Below are positions 1 through 8,038 of a stretch of DNA of 64,000 nucleotides, in pieces. This stretch comes from Bradyrhizobium lablabi (GTDB taxonomy: Bacteria; Pseudomonadota; Alphaproteobacteria; Rhizobiales; Xanthobacteraceae). The notes below the pieces were generated by a model, which saw nothing but the letters and a program-made list of their open reading frames with translations, was not told the DNA's origin and searched no databases. Position 1 is the first letter of the stretch. Every line of letters starts with the position of its first letter. The position numbers and the translations under genes were made by a program. The stretch lies in assembly GCF_018131005.1 (NCBI RefSeq), contig NZ_JAFCJK010000008.1, positions 124,001 through 188,000 on the forward strand. The letters run 5' to 3'.

Positions 1-1
1 G

Positions 2-346
2 GTCGCCAGCGTTGCCGATCCCAGGGCCTTCCGATCGGGACGGGACTTCTCGGCCTGGGTCGGGCTCGTGCCGAAGCAGAACTCGAGCGGGGGCAAGGAC
101 AGGCTTGGCAGGATCAGCAAGCAAGGCGACCGCTATTTGCGCAGCCTGTTCACGGCCGGCGCGCTCGCCGTGATCCGCTATGCCAAGATCCATGGCACCG
201 GTCATCGGCCCTGGCTCACTCGATTGTTGGCCCGGCGTCCCACCAAGGTCGCCGCCATCGCGCTCGCCAACAAACTCGCCAGGATGGCTTGGGCGATGAT
301 GGCCAAGAACGAACGCTACAAGGAACCCGCCGCTCTCACGGCGTAA
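2..346 (+). CDS. IS110-family transposase, C-terminal part (cut by window edge)
   Basis: The frame is open from base 2, so the N-terminal catalytic DEDD part lies outside the window. The visible 114 residues are the C-terminal domain of IS116/IS110/IS902 transposases: a Phe-Arg-Ser-Gly-Arg-Asp-Phe then Trp-Val-Gly-Leu-Val-Pro stretch, the QNSSGGKDRLGRISKQGDR block (residues 24-42) with the Ser-Ser-Gly-Gly-Lys core that is the family hallmark, and a helical tail. In IS110 recombinases this domain carries the catalytic serine. The frame ends at TAA 344-346 with no visible disruption, so the element may be intact to the left. IS110 versus IS1111 subgroup cannot be decided from this piece. Confidence 0.9.
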   Translation, partial: VASVADPRAFRSGRDFSAWVGLVPKQNSSGGKDRLGRISKQGDRYLRSLFTAGALAVIRYAKIHGTGHRPWLTRLLARRPTKVAAIALANKLARMAWAMMAKNERYKEPAALTA

Positions 347-849
347 ACGAGATCACACTGGACATCCGGTGTGGCGTAACGGTTGGGAGGACGAACAGCA
401 CGTAATGCAGCGCCGGTCGATCCGGCGATCAGGACAACCCACACGGGCCATGGCATCTTCGAATGCGTGCTTTTGACCGGGACCTGATCCGCGGAGGGCA
501 TTATGGCCAGCGGTCACGTGTACCGCGCTAACAGGCCGAACACATGGCTGCTCCGACCAACGCCGCAAGTGAAGATTCTCCTTGCCAACCCGGAGCCGTC
601 CACACATGGCCCGTTGCCGCCGATTCAACAAGTCCGCTGTGAGGTCAGCTCTCTGAGCAAGACCGGACCACTTGTGCTCAATGCGAGCCTTTCTCATTTT
701 GACCCCAAGGCGGACATGCTTGATCTGGATCAATCCGGACGAGCACCATTTCATTTTCCATTCAGTGTCTGTCAAAGGGCCCAAACGGCCTCATAGTTCA
801 TCAGGTCTCATTGGGCCCTCGAAAGCAACAAAGATCGAGGAAGCTAACG
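347..849. other. Non-coding flank of the IS110 element; possible guide (bridge) RNA region
   Basis: About 500 bases lie between the transposase stop and the arylsulfatase start. Open frames exist on both strands (353-784 minus, 503-796 plus), but their products are Arg/Pro/Cys-rich and resemble nothing I know, so I do not call genes. In IS1111-subgroup IS110 elements the long non-coding end lies 3' of the transposase and encodes the bridge RNA that pairs with donor and target DNA; in the IS110 subgroup it lies 5'. If this is an IS1111-type element, the RNA would sit here. I could not find the element's right boundary by eye. Confidence 0.35.
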
Positions 850-3357
850 ATGAGTGTGACGAGGAGCATCCGGCTCGGGCTATTAACATCGGTTGCCGTC
901 GCAACTATCTCAGGTCTGCCGGCGGCCGCACAACAGATCACTGGCACGCCGGGTTCGCCCGGTGCCACGACGACGATTGATGGAAAGTATCTTCCGCCGC
1001 CGCCGCCGAAGTTCGGTGGCGACATCAACCTTCAAGCCAGCCAATCGAAACCGTATTGGCCGGCCCGCGTGGTGCCGCCCAAGGGGGCACCCAACGTGCT
1101 CCTGATCATGACTGACGACCAGGGCTATGGGGTTTCGGGGACGTTTGGCGGCGTCATCCCGACACCTGCGATGGATCGCATTGCGCAGATGGGGCTGCGC
1201 TACACTCAGTTCCACTCCACAGCACTTTGCTCACCGACGCGGGCGGCGCTGATCACCGGCCGTAACCACCACTCAGTGGGGTTCGGCATCATTTCGGAGC
1301 AAGCGACCGGTTATCCGGGTTACGACAGCATCATCGGACCAGAGAGTGCCACCATTGGTACGGTCCTGAAACAGAACGGCTACGCCACCTCGTGGTTTGG
1401 CAAGAACCACAACACGCCAAGCTATCAGTACGGCGTGACGGGACCATTCGATCAATGGCCCATGGGCATGGGCTTCGACTACTTCTACGGCTTCATGGGC
1501 GGCGAGACCGACCAGTGGACGCCGTACGTGTTCCGGAACACCACCCAGGTTTTCCCCTGGGTCGGAAAGCCCGGCTACAATCTGACCACGGACATGGCGG
1601 ACGATGCTATCGCGCACCTACGACAGCTCAATGCGGCTAGTCCGGATCAGCCGTTCTTCGTCTACTACGTGCCCGGTGGCACCCATTCGCCGCATCAGCC
1701 GACCAAGGAATGGATCGACAAGTTCAAGGGCAAATTCGACATGGGCTGGAACGCCCTTCGCGAGCAGATTTTTGCCAATCAGAAACGGCTCGGCGTCATC
1801 CCAGCGAACACGCAGCTCACACCGTGGCCGGATGACCTAAAGAAATGGGACACTTTGACGGCCGATGAGAAGAAGCTGTTTGCAAGGCAGGCTGAAGTGT
1901 TCGCCGGTTATGCCGCCTACACCGACCACGAAATCGGCCGCGTGATCCAGGAAGTGCAGGACGAAGGCAAGCTCGACGATACGTTGATCATCTATATCAG
2001 CGGCGACAACGGAACGAGCGCGGAGGGCACGACGGTCGGCACGCCCAACCAATACACCGCCTACAATGGTATTTTGGACCTGCCGGTCGCCGAGCAATTG
2101 AAAGCGTACGATGCCTGGGGTTCGGCCGCGACCTATCCGCACATGGCGGTAGCCTGGTCGTGGGCCTTCGACACGCCATTCAAGTGGATGAAGCAGGTGG
2201 CGTCGCACCTCGGTGGCACCCGCCAAGGCATGACGATCTGTTGGCCGAACCGTATCAAGGATGCGGGCGGCATCCGCACCCAGTTCCACCACATGATCGA
2301 CATCGTACCGACCATCCTTGAGGCAACCGGCATTCCCGCGCCGGTGATGGTCAACGGCATCGCGCAAAAGCCGATTGAAGGTGTCAGCATGACCTACACC
2401 TTCGACAAGTCGAGCGCCAACGTGCCGTCCGCGCGAACAACGCAGTATTTCGAGATGTTCGCCAACCGCGCCATCTATCATGACGGTTGGATAGCAGCGA
2501 CAACGCCACCTGCGCCGCCCTGGCTCCTGGGGACTGCCAAGCTGCCCGAGGACGTGGTCAATGGCTACAAGTGGGAACTCTACAACATTGCCGAGGATTA
2601 CTCGGAGAGCAACGACCTCGCGGCCAAGATGCCGGACAAGCTCCGCGAGTTGCAGCAGTTGTTCATGGTGGAGGCGGCCAAGTACAACGTGTTTCCACTG
2701 GACAACTCGGTCCTTCAACGCATCATCGCACCACGGCCCAGTGCTACCGCAGGTCGGAACACCTTCACTTACTCGGGCGAGATATCCGGTCTGCCAGAGA
2801 GCGATGCACCAAGCATCCTCAACAGGTCCTACACAATCACCGCAGAAGTGGACGTTCCGGGCGGTGTGGGCTCGACCATTGGGCGCACAGGTTCGCAAGA
2901 CAGCAGCGAAGGGATGATCGTCACTGAAGGGGGACGCTTCGGTGGCTATGGCCTGTATCTGCTCAAGGGCAAGCCAATATTCGTCTACAACTTCCTTGAT
3001 CTCGAACGCTTCCGCTGGGAAGGCCAGGACGCGCTCGCGCCGGGGAAGCACACCATCGTGTTCGATTTCAAGTACGATGGACCCGGCTTCGGAAAGGGCG
3101 GAACGGGTGTGCTGAAGGTGGACGACAAGGAGGTAGCCACCAGAAAAATCCCGCACACTATTCCGTTCATCATTGCCCTCGAGGAAACCTTCGACGTGGG
3201 TGTCGATACCCGCACCGGCGTTGAAGACAAGGACTATCAGGTTCCCTTCCGCTTCACTGGCAAGCTCGACAAGCTCACCTTCAAGCTCGCGCCGGTGCAG
3301 CTAACCCGCGATGAGCATAGTGTCATTAGGCACGCCCGCGCCGACGCGGACAACTGA
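850..3357 (+). CDS. Secreted arylsulfatase (formylglycine-dependent sulfatase)
   Basis: Type I sulfatase hydrolysing sulfate esters, probably periplasmic and used for sulfur scavenging. I start at ATG 850, which directly precedes a signal peptide (SVTRSIRLGLL, hydrophobic core, cleavage near PAAAQQ) and follows GAGGAAG; a TTG 39 bases upstream would put charged residues before the signal. Metal ligands are the Asp pair in TDDQG (residues 89-90). The C-S-P-T-R motif at 127-131 carries the Cys to be converted to formylglycine, followed by ITGRNHH. At 835 residues it is longer than minimal sulfatases and has a C-terminal beta-rich domain, as in the large bacterial arylsulfatases. A formylglycine-generating enzyme must come from elsewhere. 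Lone gene with a hairpin after it. Confidence 0.93.
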   Translation: MSVTRSIRLGLLTSVAVATISGLPAAAQQITGTPGSPGATTTIDGKYLPPPPPKFGGDINLQASQSKPYWPARVVPPKGAPNVLLIMTDDQGYGVSGTFGGVIPTPAMDRIAQMGLRYTQFHSTALCSPTRAALITGRNHHSVGFGIISEQATGYPGYDSIIGPESATIGTVLKQNGYATSWFGKNHNTPSYQYGVTGPFDQWPMGMGFDYFYGFMGGETDQWTPYVFRNTTQVFPWVGKPGYNLTTDMADDAIAHLRQLNAASPDQPFFVYYVPGGTHSPHQPTKEWIDKFKGKFDMGWNALREQIFANQKRLGVIPANTQLTPWPDDLKKWDTLTADEKKLFARQAEVFAGYAAYTDHEIGRVIQEVQDEGKLDDTLIIYISGDNGTSAEGTTVGTPNQYTAYNGILDLPVAEQLKAYDAWGSAATYPHMAVAWSWAFDTPFKWMKQVASHLGGTRQGMTICWPNRIKDAGGIRTQFHHMIDIVPTILEATGIPAPVMVNGIAQKPIEGVSMTYTFDKSSANVPSARTTQYFEMFANRAIYHDGWIAATTPPAPPWLLGTAKLPEDVVNGYKWELYNIAEDYSESNDLAAKMPDKLRELQQLFMVEAAKYNVFPLDNSVLQRIIAPRPSATAGRNTFTYSGEISGLPESDAPSILNRSYTITAEVDVPGGVGSTIGRTGSQDSSEGMIVTEGGRFGGYGLYLLKGKPIFVYNFLDLERFRWEGQDALAPGKHTIVFDFKYDGPGFGKGGTGVLKVDDKEVATRKIPHTIPFIIALEETFDVGVDTRTGVEDKDYQVPFRFTGKLDKLTFKLAPVQLTRDEHSVIRHARADADN

Positions 3358-3369
3358 TGCCACGGCAAT

Positions 3370-3403
3370 CCGGCCGGGCGTCCTTTCCTCGGGGCCCGGC
3401 CGG
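3370..3403 (+). terminator. Strong hairpin after the arylsulfatase gene
   Basis: CCGGCCGGGC (3370-3379) pairs perfectly with GCCCGGCCGG (3394-3403) across a 14-base loop, 12 bases after the stop codon. The following ACTTTGT is only weakly T-rich, so termination is likely but not certain. Confidence 0.65.
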
Positions 3404-3591
3404 ACTTTGTAGGCAGCAACTTCCGGTTATGGCCCGAAGCGGCGCTCGACGATGTCCGCTCAAATGTCGGGTATTGTGGGTGAAGCAGAAATCTTGTGCT
3501 CGACCTGAGCTTGACCGGTTTTGACCCATGATGGCGGACCTTCCGCACTCCCGGTGCGGAGCGCCAGAATAGCAAGGAACGGATCGCGTCC

Positions 3592-4098
3592 ATGCGAAGA
3601 ACCGCCGCCGTCATCGGCACCGCCATCTTCTTCGTGTTCGTGCCCTGCGTGGTGGCCGGGGTGATCCCGTGGTGGATTTCGCGCTGGGAGTTCAGGTTGT
3701 CGTTTCTCGGCGTCGAGCTTACGCGCTTCGTCGGCGCCGCGTTAATTCTTGCCGGCGTGGCCGGGCTCGTGGATTCATTCGCGCGCTTCGCGCTGCAGGG
3801 GCTCGGCACGCCGGCGCCGATCGCCCCAACCCAGCATCTCGTCGTAACGGGCCTCTATCGCTATGTGCGCAATCCAATCTACGTGGCGGTCGTCGCCGTC
3901 ATTTTCGGCCAGGCGGTCCTGTTCGGTGATTGGCGGCTGTTCGCCTACGGCGCAGTCTTCTGGCTCCTCTGCCACCTGTTTGTCGTGGGCTACGAAGAGC
4001 CGACGCTAAAAGAGTCATTCGCGGCGAAATACGAAGCGTTCCGCATCAATGTGCCGCGTTGGATCCCGCGCCTCACCGCGTGGCGAGGCGATCAGTAG
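3592..4098 (+). CDS. Isoprenylcysteine carboxyl methyltransferase-like integral membrane methyltransferase
   Basis: A 168-residue membrane protein of the ICMT/phospholipid-methyltransferase (NnrU/PEMT-like) fold. Four to five hydrophobic segments are visible. The SAM-binding signature spans GLYRYVRNPIYVAVV (about residues 84-98) and the C-terminal EEPTLKESFAAKYEAF (about 140-155), where the Glu-Glu and Tyr are typical of the family. Bacterial members methylate unknown small molecules or lipids, so the substrate is open. The gene stands alone, with AAGGAACGG about 14 bases before ATG 3592. Confidence 0.82.
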   Translation: MRRTAAVIGTAIFFVFVPCVVAGVIPWWISRWEFRLSFLGVELTRFVGAALILAGVAGLVDSFARFALQGLGTPAPIAPTQHLVVTGLYRYVRNPIYVAVVAVIFGQAVLFGDWRLFAYGAVFWLLCHLFVVGYEEPTLKESFAAKYEAFRINVPRWIPRLTAWRGDQ

Positions 4099-4400
4099 CG
4101 GCCGAAGCGTATGACCTCGGCGCTGATTTTTGATGAGCTTCTCCAGAAGGCTCTTCAGCAAAGTTTGGCTGCAACTGGCCCTTCGCGACATATTGCGCCG
4201 CCGCAGGGTCGCTTTGTGAGCAAAGCGGACATCATCGCGTCACGCCACGATGTCTATGGGTACACGGCCTCACTCATGGCTACGCGGCCTGATACGTCTA
4301 AGAGCAAAGTGGCGGGCTCGGCCCCGCGCATCGGCCCGGAATGACGAAGGGATGCAGATCGGCTCTACCCCCGATTTGCCCGACGGCGCAAGCCGCCGCG
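4099..4400. other. Intergenic stretch before the structured repeat, no gene called
   Basis: A short open frame (4111-4344, plus) has no recognisable domain and poor codon bias. The stretch around 4155-4270 reminds me of intergenic sequence common in Bradyrhizobium genomes, but I cannot verify this. Confidence 0.3.
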
Positions 4401-4872
4401 CGAAAATATTTCTGTTTTTCAGAAATGCAAATCGATGTAATAATCCGCCCGTCTCACCCGATTGAGGGGCGCGTCGCGATCGTCACGAGTGTTGCGGTGG
4501 GATGCGGTGGACGGGGAATGCGCAAAAGACGAGTGCGCATGAAGCGGACGGCGAAGTCGTGTGGTTCGGACGCCCCAAGGCTGGCGTTGACTTCGCGGGA
4601 TGTGTCCCGCGGACGACGGTGACAATCAAAGTCTGGTCTCGCCGGGAAGAGCACGAAGGAAACCGTAAAACCATCGCGCAGGGAAAGCCGGGTTGTTTCC
4701 GGTTACACCTGTGGTCCTACCCCGGTGCTTCTTGTTGCACCGGGCCCATGGGTGCAATCGGCACCCGGCTTTCCCTGCGCCCTCTGCGAAAGAAGAGGGT
4801 AAAACGAGATGCAAAACTCGGACAAATCATGTCGCGAGAATGCGAACTCGTGTCTTCATCGCTGTTTGATAA
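4401..4872 (+). repeat. Large structured dispersed repeat, copy A
   Basis: About 470 bases that recur in inverted orientation at 30784-31253 and, decayed, at 34925-35040. Shared landmarks in order are AATATTTCTGTTTTTCAGAA near 4406, CTCACCCGATTGAGGGGCGC near 4454, GACGGCGAAGTCGTGTGGTT near 4548 and the hairpin core. The core has a perfect 18-bp stem, GCGCAGGGAAAGCCGGGT (4676-4693) with its complement at 4763-4780, enclosing a second stem, CCCGGTGC (4721-4728) with GCACCGGG (4737-4744). Frames through it are not conserved between copies, so it is a DNA or RNA element rather than a gene. Confidence 0.85.
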
Positions 4873-5014
4873 TCATTGCGAGGAGCTCGCGACAAAATTG
4901 CAAAGCAATTGTACACTGAAGCGACGAAGCAATCCATCGCTCCGCTGGTGGTGCGATGGATTGCTTCCGCCTTCGCCAAGGCTACGGCGGACAAGTCGCT
5001 TCGCTGGCAATGAC
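4873..5014 (+). repeat. Palindromic intergenic repeat (REP/MITE-like), copy 1
   Basis: Begins TCATTGCGAGGAGCTCGCGA and ends GGCAATGACG, so the ends form a short inverted repeat. The centre is a perfect 15-bp stem, GAAGCAATCCATCGC (4926-4940) with GCGATGGATTGCTTC (4953-4967). A second copy lies at 30620-30760. It ends 9 bases before the stop codon of the minus-strand gene at 5024 and may act as its terminator. Confidence 0.85.
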
Positions 5015-5023
5015 GGGCGCGGC

Positions 5024-5422
5024 TTATGCCGTCACGACGTTGTCACTCCTGCGCAGGCCAATATATTGCAGCTCGGCGAACACGCCGGTGGCGATCGCCT
5101 GGGCTACGACCACGATCGTGCCAAGCAAATTCGGCGACACCGCTCCGGAAAACAGCAACGCGATGCTGGCGAGCGTCCAGGCGGCATTGCCCGCGATCAC
5201 GATCATCACCAGCGCCTTCGGCACCGATGGTCGTGTGCCGAGCCAACCGACCAGCGCGGTGTAGGCAATCAGAAACAGACCCGTCTCGCGCAACAGCGCT
5301 TCCGGCAGATTGAGGAAGGACGCCATCGCGCCGGCATCGAGGGTCATCACAATGGCCGATACCCCGCTGAATATGGCATCCGCGAGCAGTGCACGGCGCA
5401 GGAACTGGGACGAATTGATCAT
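5024..5422 (-). CDS. Four-helix integral membrane protein of unknown function
   Basis: A 132-residue protein with four clear hydrophobic segments (about residues 10-30, 42-62, 70-90, 100-120) and few charges. I do not recognise a named family. ATG 5422 is preceded by GAGGAGAAAATGCC, a good ribosome-binding site. It lies 23 bases downstream of another small membrane gene on the same strand (5446-5664), so the two are probably one transcript. The pair is divergent from the MmyB-type regulator at 5765, a likely controller. Confidence 0.75.
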   Translation of the reverse strand: MINSSQFLRRALLADAIFSGVSAIVMTLDAGAMASFLNLPEALLRETGLFLIAYTALVGWLGTRPSVPKALVMIVIAGNAAWTLASIALLFSGAVSPNLLGTIVVVAQAIATGVFAELQYIGLRRSDNVVTA

Positions 5423-5445
5423 GGCATTTTCTCCTCTCGTGGGCG

Positions 5446-5664
5446 TCAGTTGAACCAGGCCCGGAGCTGACGCAGCAGGCGGACCGGGCGGAGCGCCTTG
5501 CCGACCCGGCTCTCCACCGCCTGCACCTGCGCGAACATGAACAGGCCAGTGTCGTGCACGAGCGGCTGGGGCATGTTGAGGGAGCGTGCCACCAGCCAGG
5601 TGGCCAGATTAAGCAGCCACGGAACCAGCACGGCGAAGGCGCGGATGAGGGACAGCATCAGCAT
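5446..5664 (-). CDS. Small protein with one N-terminal membrane segment
   Basis: A 72-residue product: MLMLSLIRAFAVLVPWLLNL is a membrane or signal segment, followed by an amphipathic region and a basic tail (RPVRLLRQLRAW). I start at ATG 5664 because AGGAG lies at the right distance; two codons upstream another ATG (5670) abuts that site directly. First gene of a two-gene unit with the four-helix protein downstream. Function unknown. Coupling to a divergent XRE regulator suggests a small inducible membrane pair. Confidence 0.65.
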   Translation of the reverse strand: MLMLSLIRAFAVLVPWLLNLATWLVARSLNMPQPLVHDTGLFMFAQVQAVESRVGKALRPVRLLRQLRAWFN

Positions 5665-5764
5665 GGTCATCTCCTGTGCGTTGGAAGATGATCCGCCGCG
5701 CGAGCGAATTCGATTACCTGGCACGTAATGGAATGGGCGAAATCCGCATGGTAGGTTCTGCATC

Positions 5765-6589
5765 ATGAACGCATATGCATCCACGGCGCGGGCAGAGCCC
5801 GCAAAATCGGTCCACATTGGCGAGCACCTGCGCGAATGGCGGCAGCGCCGCCATCTCAGCCAGCTCGACCTTGCCGTCGACGCCGAGATCTCGGCGCGGC
5901 ACTTGAGCTTCGTCGAGACCGGCCGTTCGGCGCCATCGCGTGACATGGTGCTCAAACTGGCGGAGCGACTGGACGTGCCCCTCCGAGAACGCAACGTGCT
6001 TCTGGTCGCTGCGGGCTTCGCGCCTGCCTTCCCGCAGCGCTCGCTCGAAGATCCCGCGCTGAAATCGGCGCGCGAGGCGATCAACCTCGTGCTGAAGGCG
6101 CATGAGCCCAATCCGGCGCTCGCCTATGACCGGCACTGGAATCTGGTTTCCGCCAACCGGATGGTCGCGCCGTTGCTCGAGGGCGTGCCGCAGCGGCTGC
6201 TCGGCCAGCCCTTCAACATCCTGCGGCTTGCCTTCCATCCGGAGGGGCTGGCGCCGCGCACCGTGAATCTGCCGGAATGGGCCGCGCATCTGTTGGAGCG
6301 CTTGCATCGGCAATGCGAGGCGACCGCCGATCCGGAGCTGCTGAAGCTCTATCAGGACCTGAAGTCCTATCCGATCCCGGCGCGGTCGGCGCCGATCTCG
6401 CCCGACAACAATGTCGCAATCCCGTTCAAGCTTCGCCACAATGGCGAGGTGCTGAGCTTTATCTCGACCACGATGGTGTTCGGCACGCCGGTTGACATCA
6501 CGCTGCAGGAGCTGGCCCTGGAAACGTTTTTCCCGGCCGATGATCTCACCGCGGAACGGATGCGGCAGATAGCTGCCAGTATCAAATAG
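5765..6589 (+). CDS. XRE-family regulator with MmyB-like ligand-binding domain
   Basis: A 274-residue DNA-binding regulator. The N-terminal helix-turn-helix spans about residues 17-72 (IGEHLREWRQRRHLSQLDLA, then ISARHLSFVETGRSAPSRDM). The rest matches the MmyB-like domain: NLVLKAHEPNPALAYDRHWN (about 100-120), LPEWAAHLLERLHRQ, and a C-terminal PVDITLQELALETFFPADD. The domain is PAS-like and thought to bind a small lipophilic ligand; family members commonly control a neighbouring oxidoreductase or membrane gene. It is divergent from the two membrane genes at 5024-5664 with only about 100 bases between, so a shared operator is likely. Confidence 0.9.
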   Translation: MNAYASTARAEPAKSVHIGEHLREWRQRRHLSQLDLAVDAEISARHLSFVETGRSAPSRDMVLKLAERLDVPLRERNVLLVAAGFAPAFPQRSLEDPALKSAREAINLVLKAHEPNPALAYDRHWNLVSANRMVAPLLEGVPQRLLGQPFNILRLAFHPEGLAPRTVNLPEWAAHLLERLHRQCEATADPELLKLYQDLKSYPIPARSAPISPDNNVAIPFKLRHNGEVLSFISTTMVFGTPVDITLQELALETFFPADDLTAERMRQIAASIK

Positions 6590-6647
6590 CGGCTTGTCTC
6601 GGGGCGCTTTTTGCCTACTTTTGGAGCTCAATTCCAGAGGACGCCCC

Positions 6648-7316
6648 ATGAGCAGCACCCTGAAACCGCTTCGCCTCGACATCGTCTCCGACGTCGTCTG
6701 CCCCTGGTGCTATATCGGCAAACGGCGGATCGAGAATGCGCTTGCGCTGGTGCCCGACGTTCCGGTCGAAGTTCGCTGGCGGCCGTTCTTTCTCAATGCC
6801 TGGGTGCCGCGCGAGGGCATCAGTCGCGAGGAATATCTCACCACGAAGTTCGGTTCGGTCGAGGCCTACAAGGGCATCGCCGGCCGCGTGGTGACGGCGG
6901 CCGGAGAGGAGGGGCTGAGCTATCACCCCGAGCTCGTCAAGCGCCAGCCCAACACCATCGACTGCCATCGGCTCATCCACTGGGCCGAAGCCAAGGGCAA
7001 GGCGGCCGAAATGAAGCAGCGGCTGATGGAGCTGTACTTCCGCGACGGCGGAGATCTCACTGATGTCAACGTGCTGGTGCAGGCGGCTGAAGATGTCGGG
7101 CTCGACGCCGACGACGTGCGCAAGCGCCTTGCCACCGACGAGGACGTCGCCCTGATCTCTGCGCAGGCGCAGGAGGCCTCCGACAAGGGCATTTCCGGCG
7201 TGCCGACGTTCGTGTTTGCGCAGAAGTACGCTGTCTCCGGCGCGCAGCCCGCCGAGCAGCTCGCCCGCGCGATCCGTCAGGTCTCGGCCGAGATCAACAC
7301 GCAGGCGGCAGAGTAG
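6648..7316 (+). CDS. FrnE-like DsbA-family oxidoreductase
   Basis: A 222-residue thioredoxin-fold protein of the FrnE/2-hydroxychromene-2-carboxylate isomerase branch. The redox motif C-P-W-C is at residues 18-21, within IVSDVVCPWCYIGK, and the cis-Pro loop is GISGVPTFVF near 178-187. There is no signal peptide, so it is cytosolic; such proteins often act in oxidative-stress resistance or disulfide isomerisation. I start at ATG 6648 (CCAGAGG upstream) rather than an upstream frame opening at 6594 that adds an unrelated leader. It lies 58 bases after the MmyB regulator and ends at a good hairpin terminator. Confidence 0.9.
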   Translation: MSSTLKPLRLDIVSDVVCPWCYIGKRRIENALALVPDVPVEVRWRPFFLNAWVPREGISREEYLTTKFGSVEAYKGIAGRVVTAAGEEGLSYHPELVKRQPNTIDCHRLIHWAEAKGKAAEMKQRLMELYFRDGGDLTDVNVLVQAAEDVGLDADDVRKRLATDEDVALISAQAQEASDKGISGVPTFVFAQKYAVSGAQPAEQLARAIRQVSAEINTQAAE

Positions 7317-7329
7317 CGGTGTTTGCGAA

Positions 7330-7350
7330 AGCCCGGCCTCGCGCCGGGCT
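7330..7350 (+). terminator. Rho-independent terminator after the DsbA-family gene
   Basis: AGCCCGGC (7330-7337), loop CTCGC, GCCGGGCT (7343-7350), then CTCTGTTGT. Compact GC-rich stem 13 bases after the stop codon. Confidence 0.75.
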
Positions 7351-7392
7351 CTCTGTTGTCCAGATCGATCACAACAAAATTGAGGAATCGCC

Positions 7393-8031
7393 ATGATCTA
7401 CGAGTTGCGCACCTACACCGTGAAACCGGGGACTGTCGGCGAGATAGTCAAGGCGGCAAGCACGCTGTCGCGCGACATCCGCGGGGACGATTTCGGCAAG
7501 CTTGAAGGCTATTGGATCACCGAGATCGGCCCGCTCAACCAGGTCATGCACATGTGGAGCTACAGCGATCTTGCCGAGCGGACGCGGTTGCGAGCCGAGC
7601 TCGCCAAGAACCCGCGCTGGAACGGCGAGTACATTCCGGCGATCCGTCCGCTCCTGGTACGCCAGGAGGTCCGCCTGCTCAATGCCATCATTGCGCCGGT
7701 CGCGCCGCGCACAACCGGCAACATCTACGAGTTCCGCAATTATCGCGCCAAGCCCCTCGGCGGCGCCAAGCAGTGGCTCGAGCTGTTCACGGCGGTGCTT
7801 CCCGAGCGCGAAAAGTACTCCAAGATCGTCGGCCTTTGGCAGACGGAGACGGGGCAGCCGAACGAGGTCTGCCACATCTGGGCTTACCCGAGTCTCAACG
7901 CGCGCACGGAAGCGCGTGGCAATGCGCTGAAGGATCCGGCGTGGCTGGAATTCCTCGGCAAGGGCACGGCGGTGCTGGAGGAAATGCACTCGACCATCAT
8001 GCTGCCGGCGCCGCACTCGCCGCTGAAATAG
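7393..8031 (+). CDS. NIPSNAP-family protein
   Basis: A 212-residue protein with two tandem ferredoxin-like NIPSNAP modules. The first begins MIYELRTYTVKPGTVGEIV (residue 1); the second begins NIYEFRNYRAKPLGGAKQW (about residue 112). Each has the conserved Trp-rich strand (NQVMHMWSY, NEVCHIWAY). Bacterial members are cytosolic, often next to degradative enzymes, and have no settled biochemical role. ATG 7393 follows GAGGAATCGCC. It stands alone between a terminator and a convergent gene ending 8 bases away. Confidence 0.9.
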   Translation: MIYELRTYTVKPGTVGEIVKAASTLSRDIRGDDFGKLEGYWITEIGPLNQVMHMWSYSDLAERTRLRAELAKNPRWNGEYIPAIRPLLVRQEVRLLNAIIAPVAPRTTGNIYEFRNYRAKPLGGAKQWLELFTAVLPEREKYSKIVGLWQTETGQPNEVCHIWAYPSLNARTEARGNALKDPAWLEFLGKGTAVLEEMHSTIMLPAPHSPLK

Positions 8032-8038
8032 CCGAGCT

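Noticed and set aside
353..784. Minus-strand frame in the IS110 flank
   Set aside because: No motif, unbiased codons, lies where non-coding IS sequence is expected.
1837..3156. 439-codon open frame opposite the arylsulfatase
   Set aside because: Antisense shadow; the sulfatase has signal peptide and catalytic motifs.
4502..5470. 322-codon open frame across the structured repeat
   Set aside because: It runs through two repeat families and the antisense of a membrane gene; the frame is not kept in the other repeat copies.
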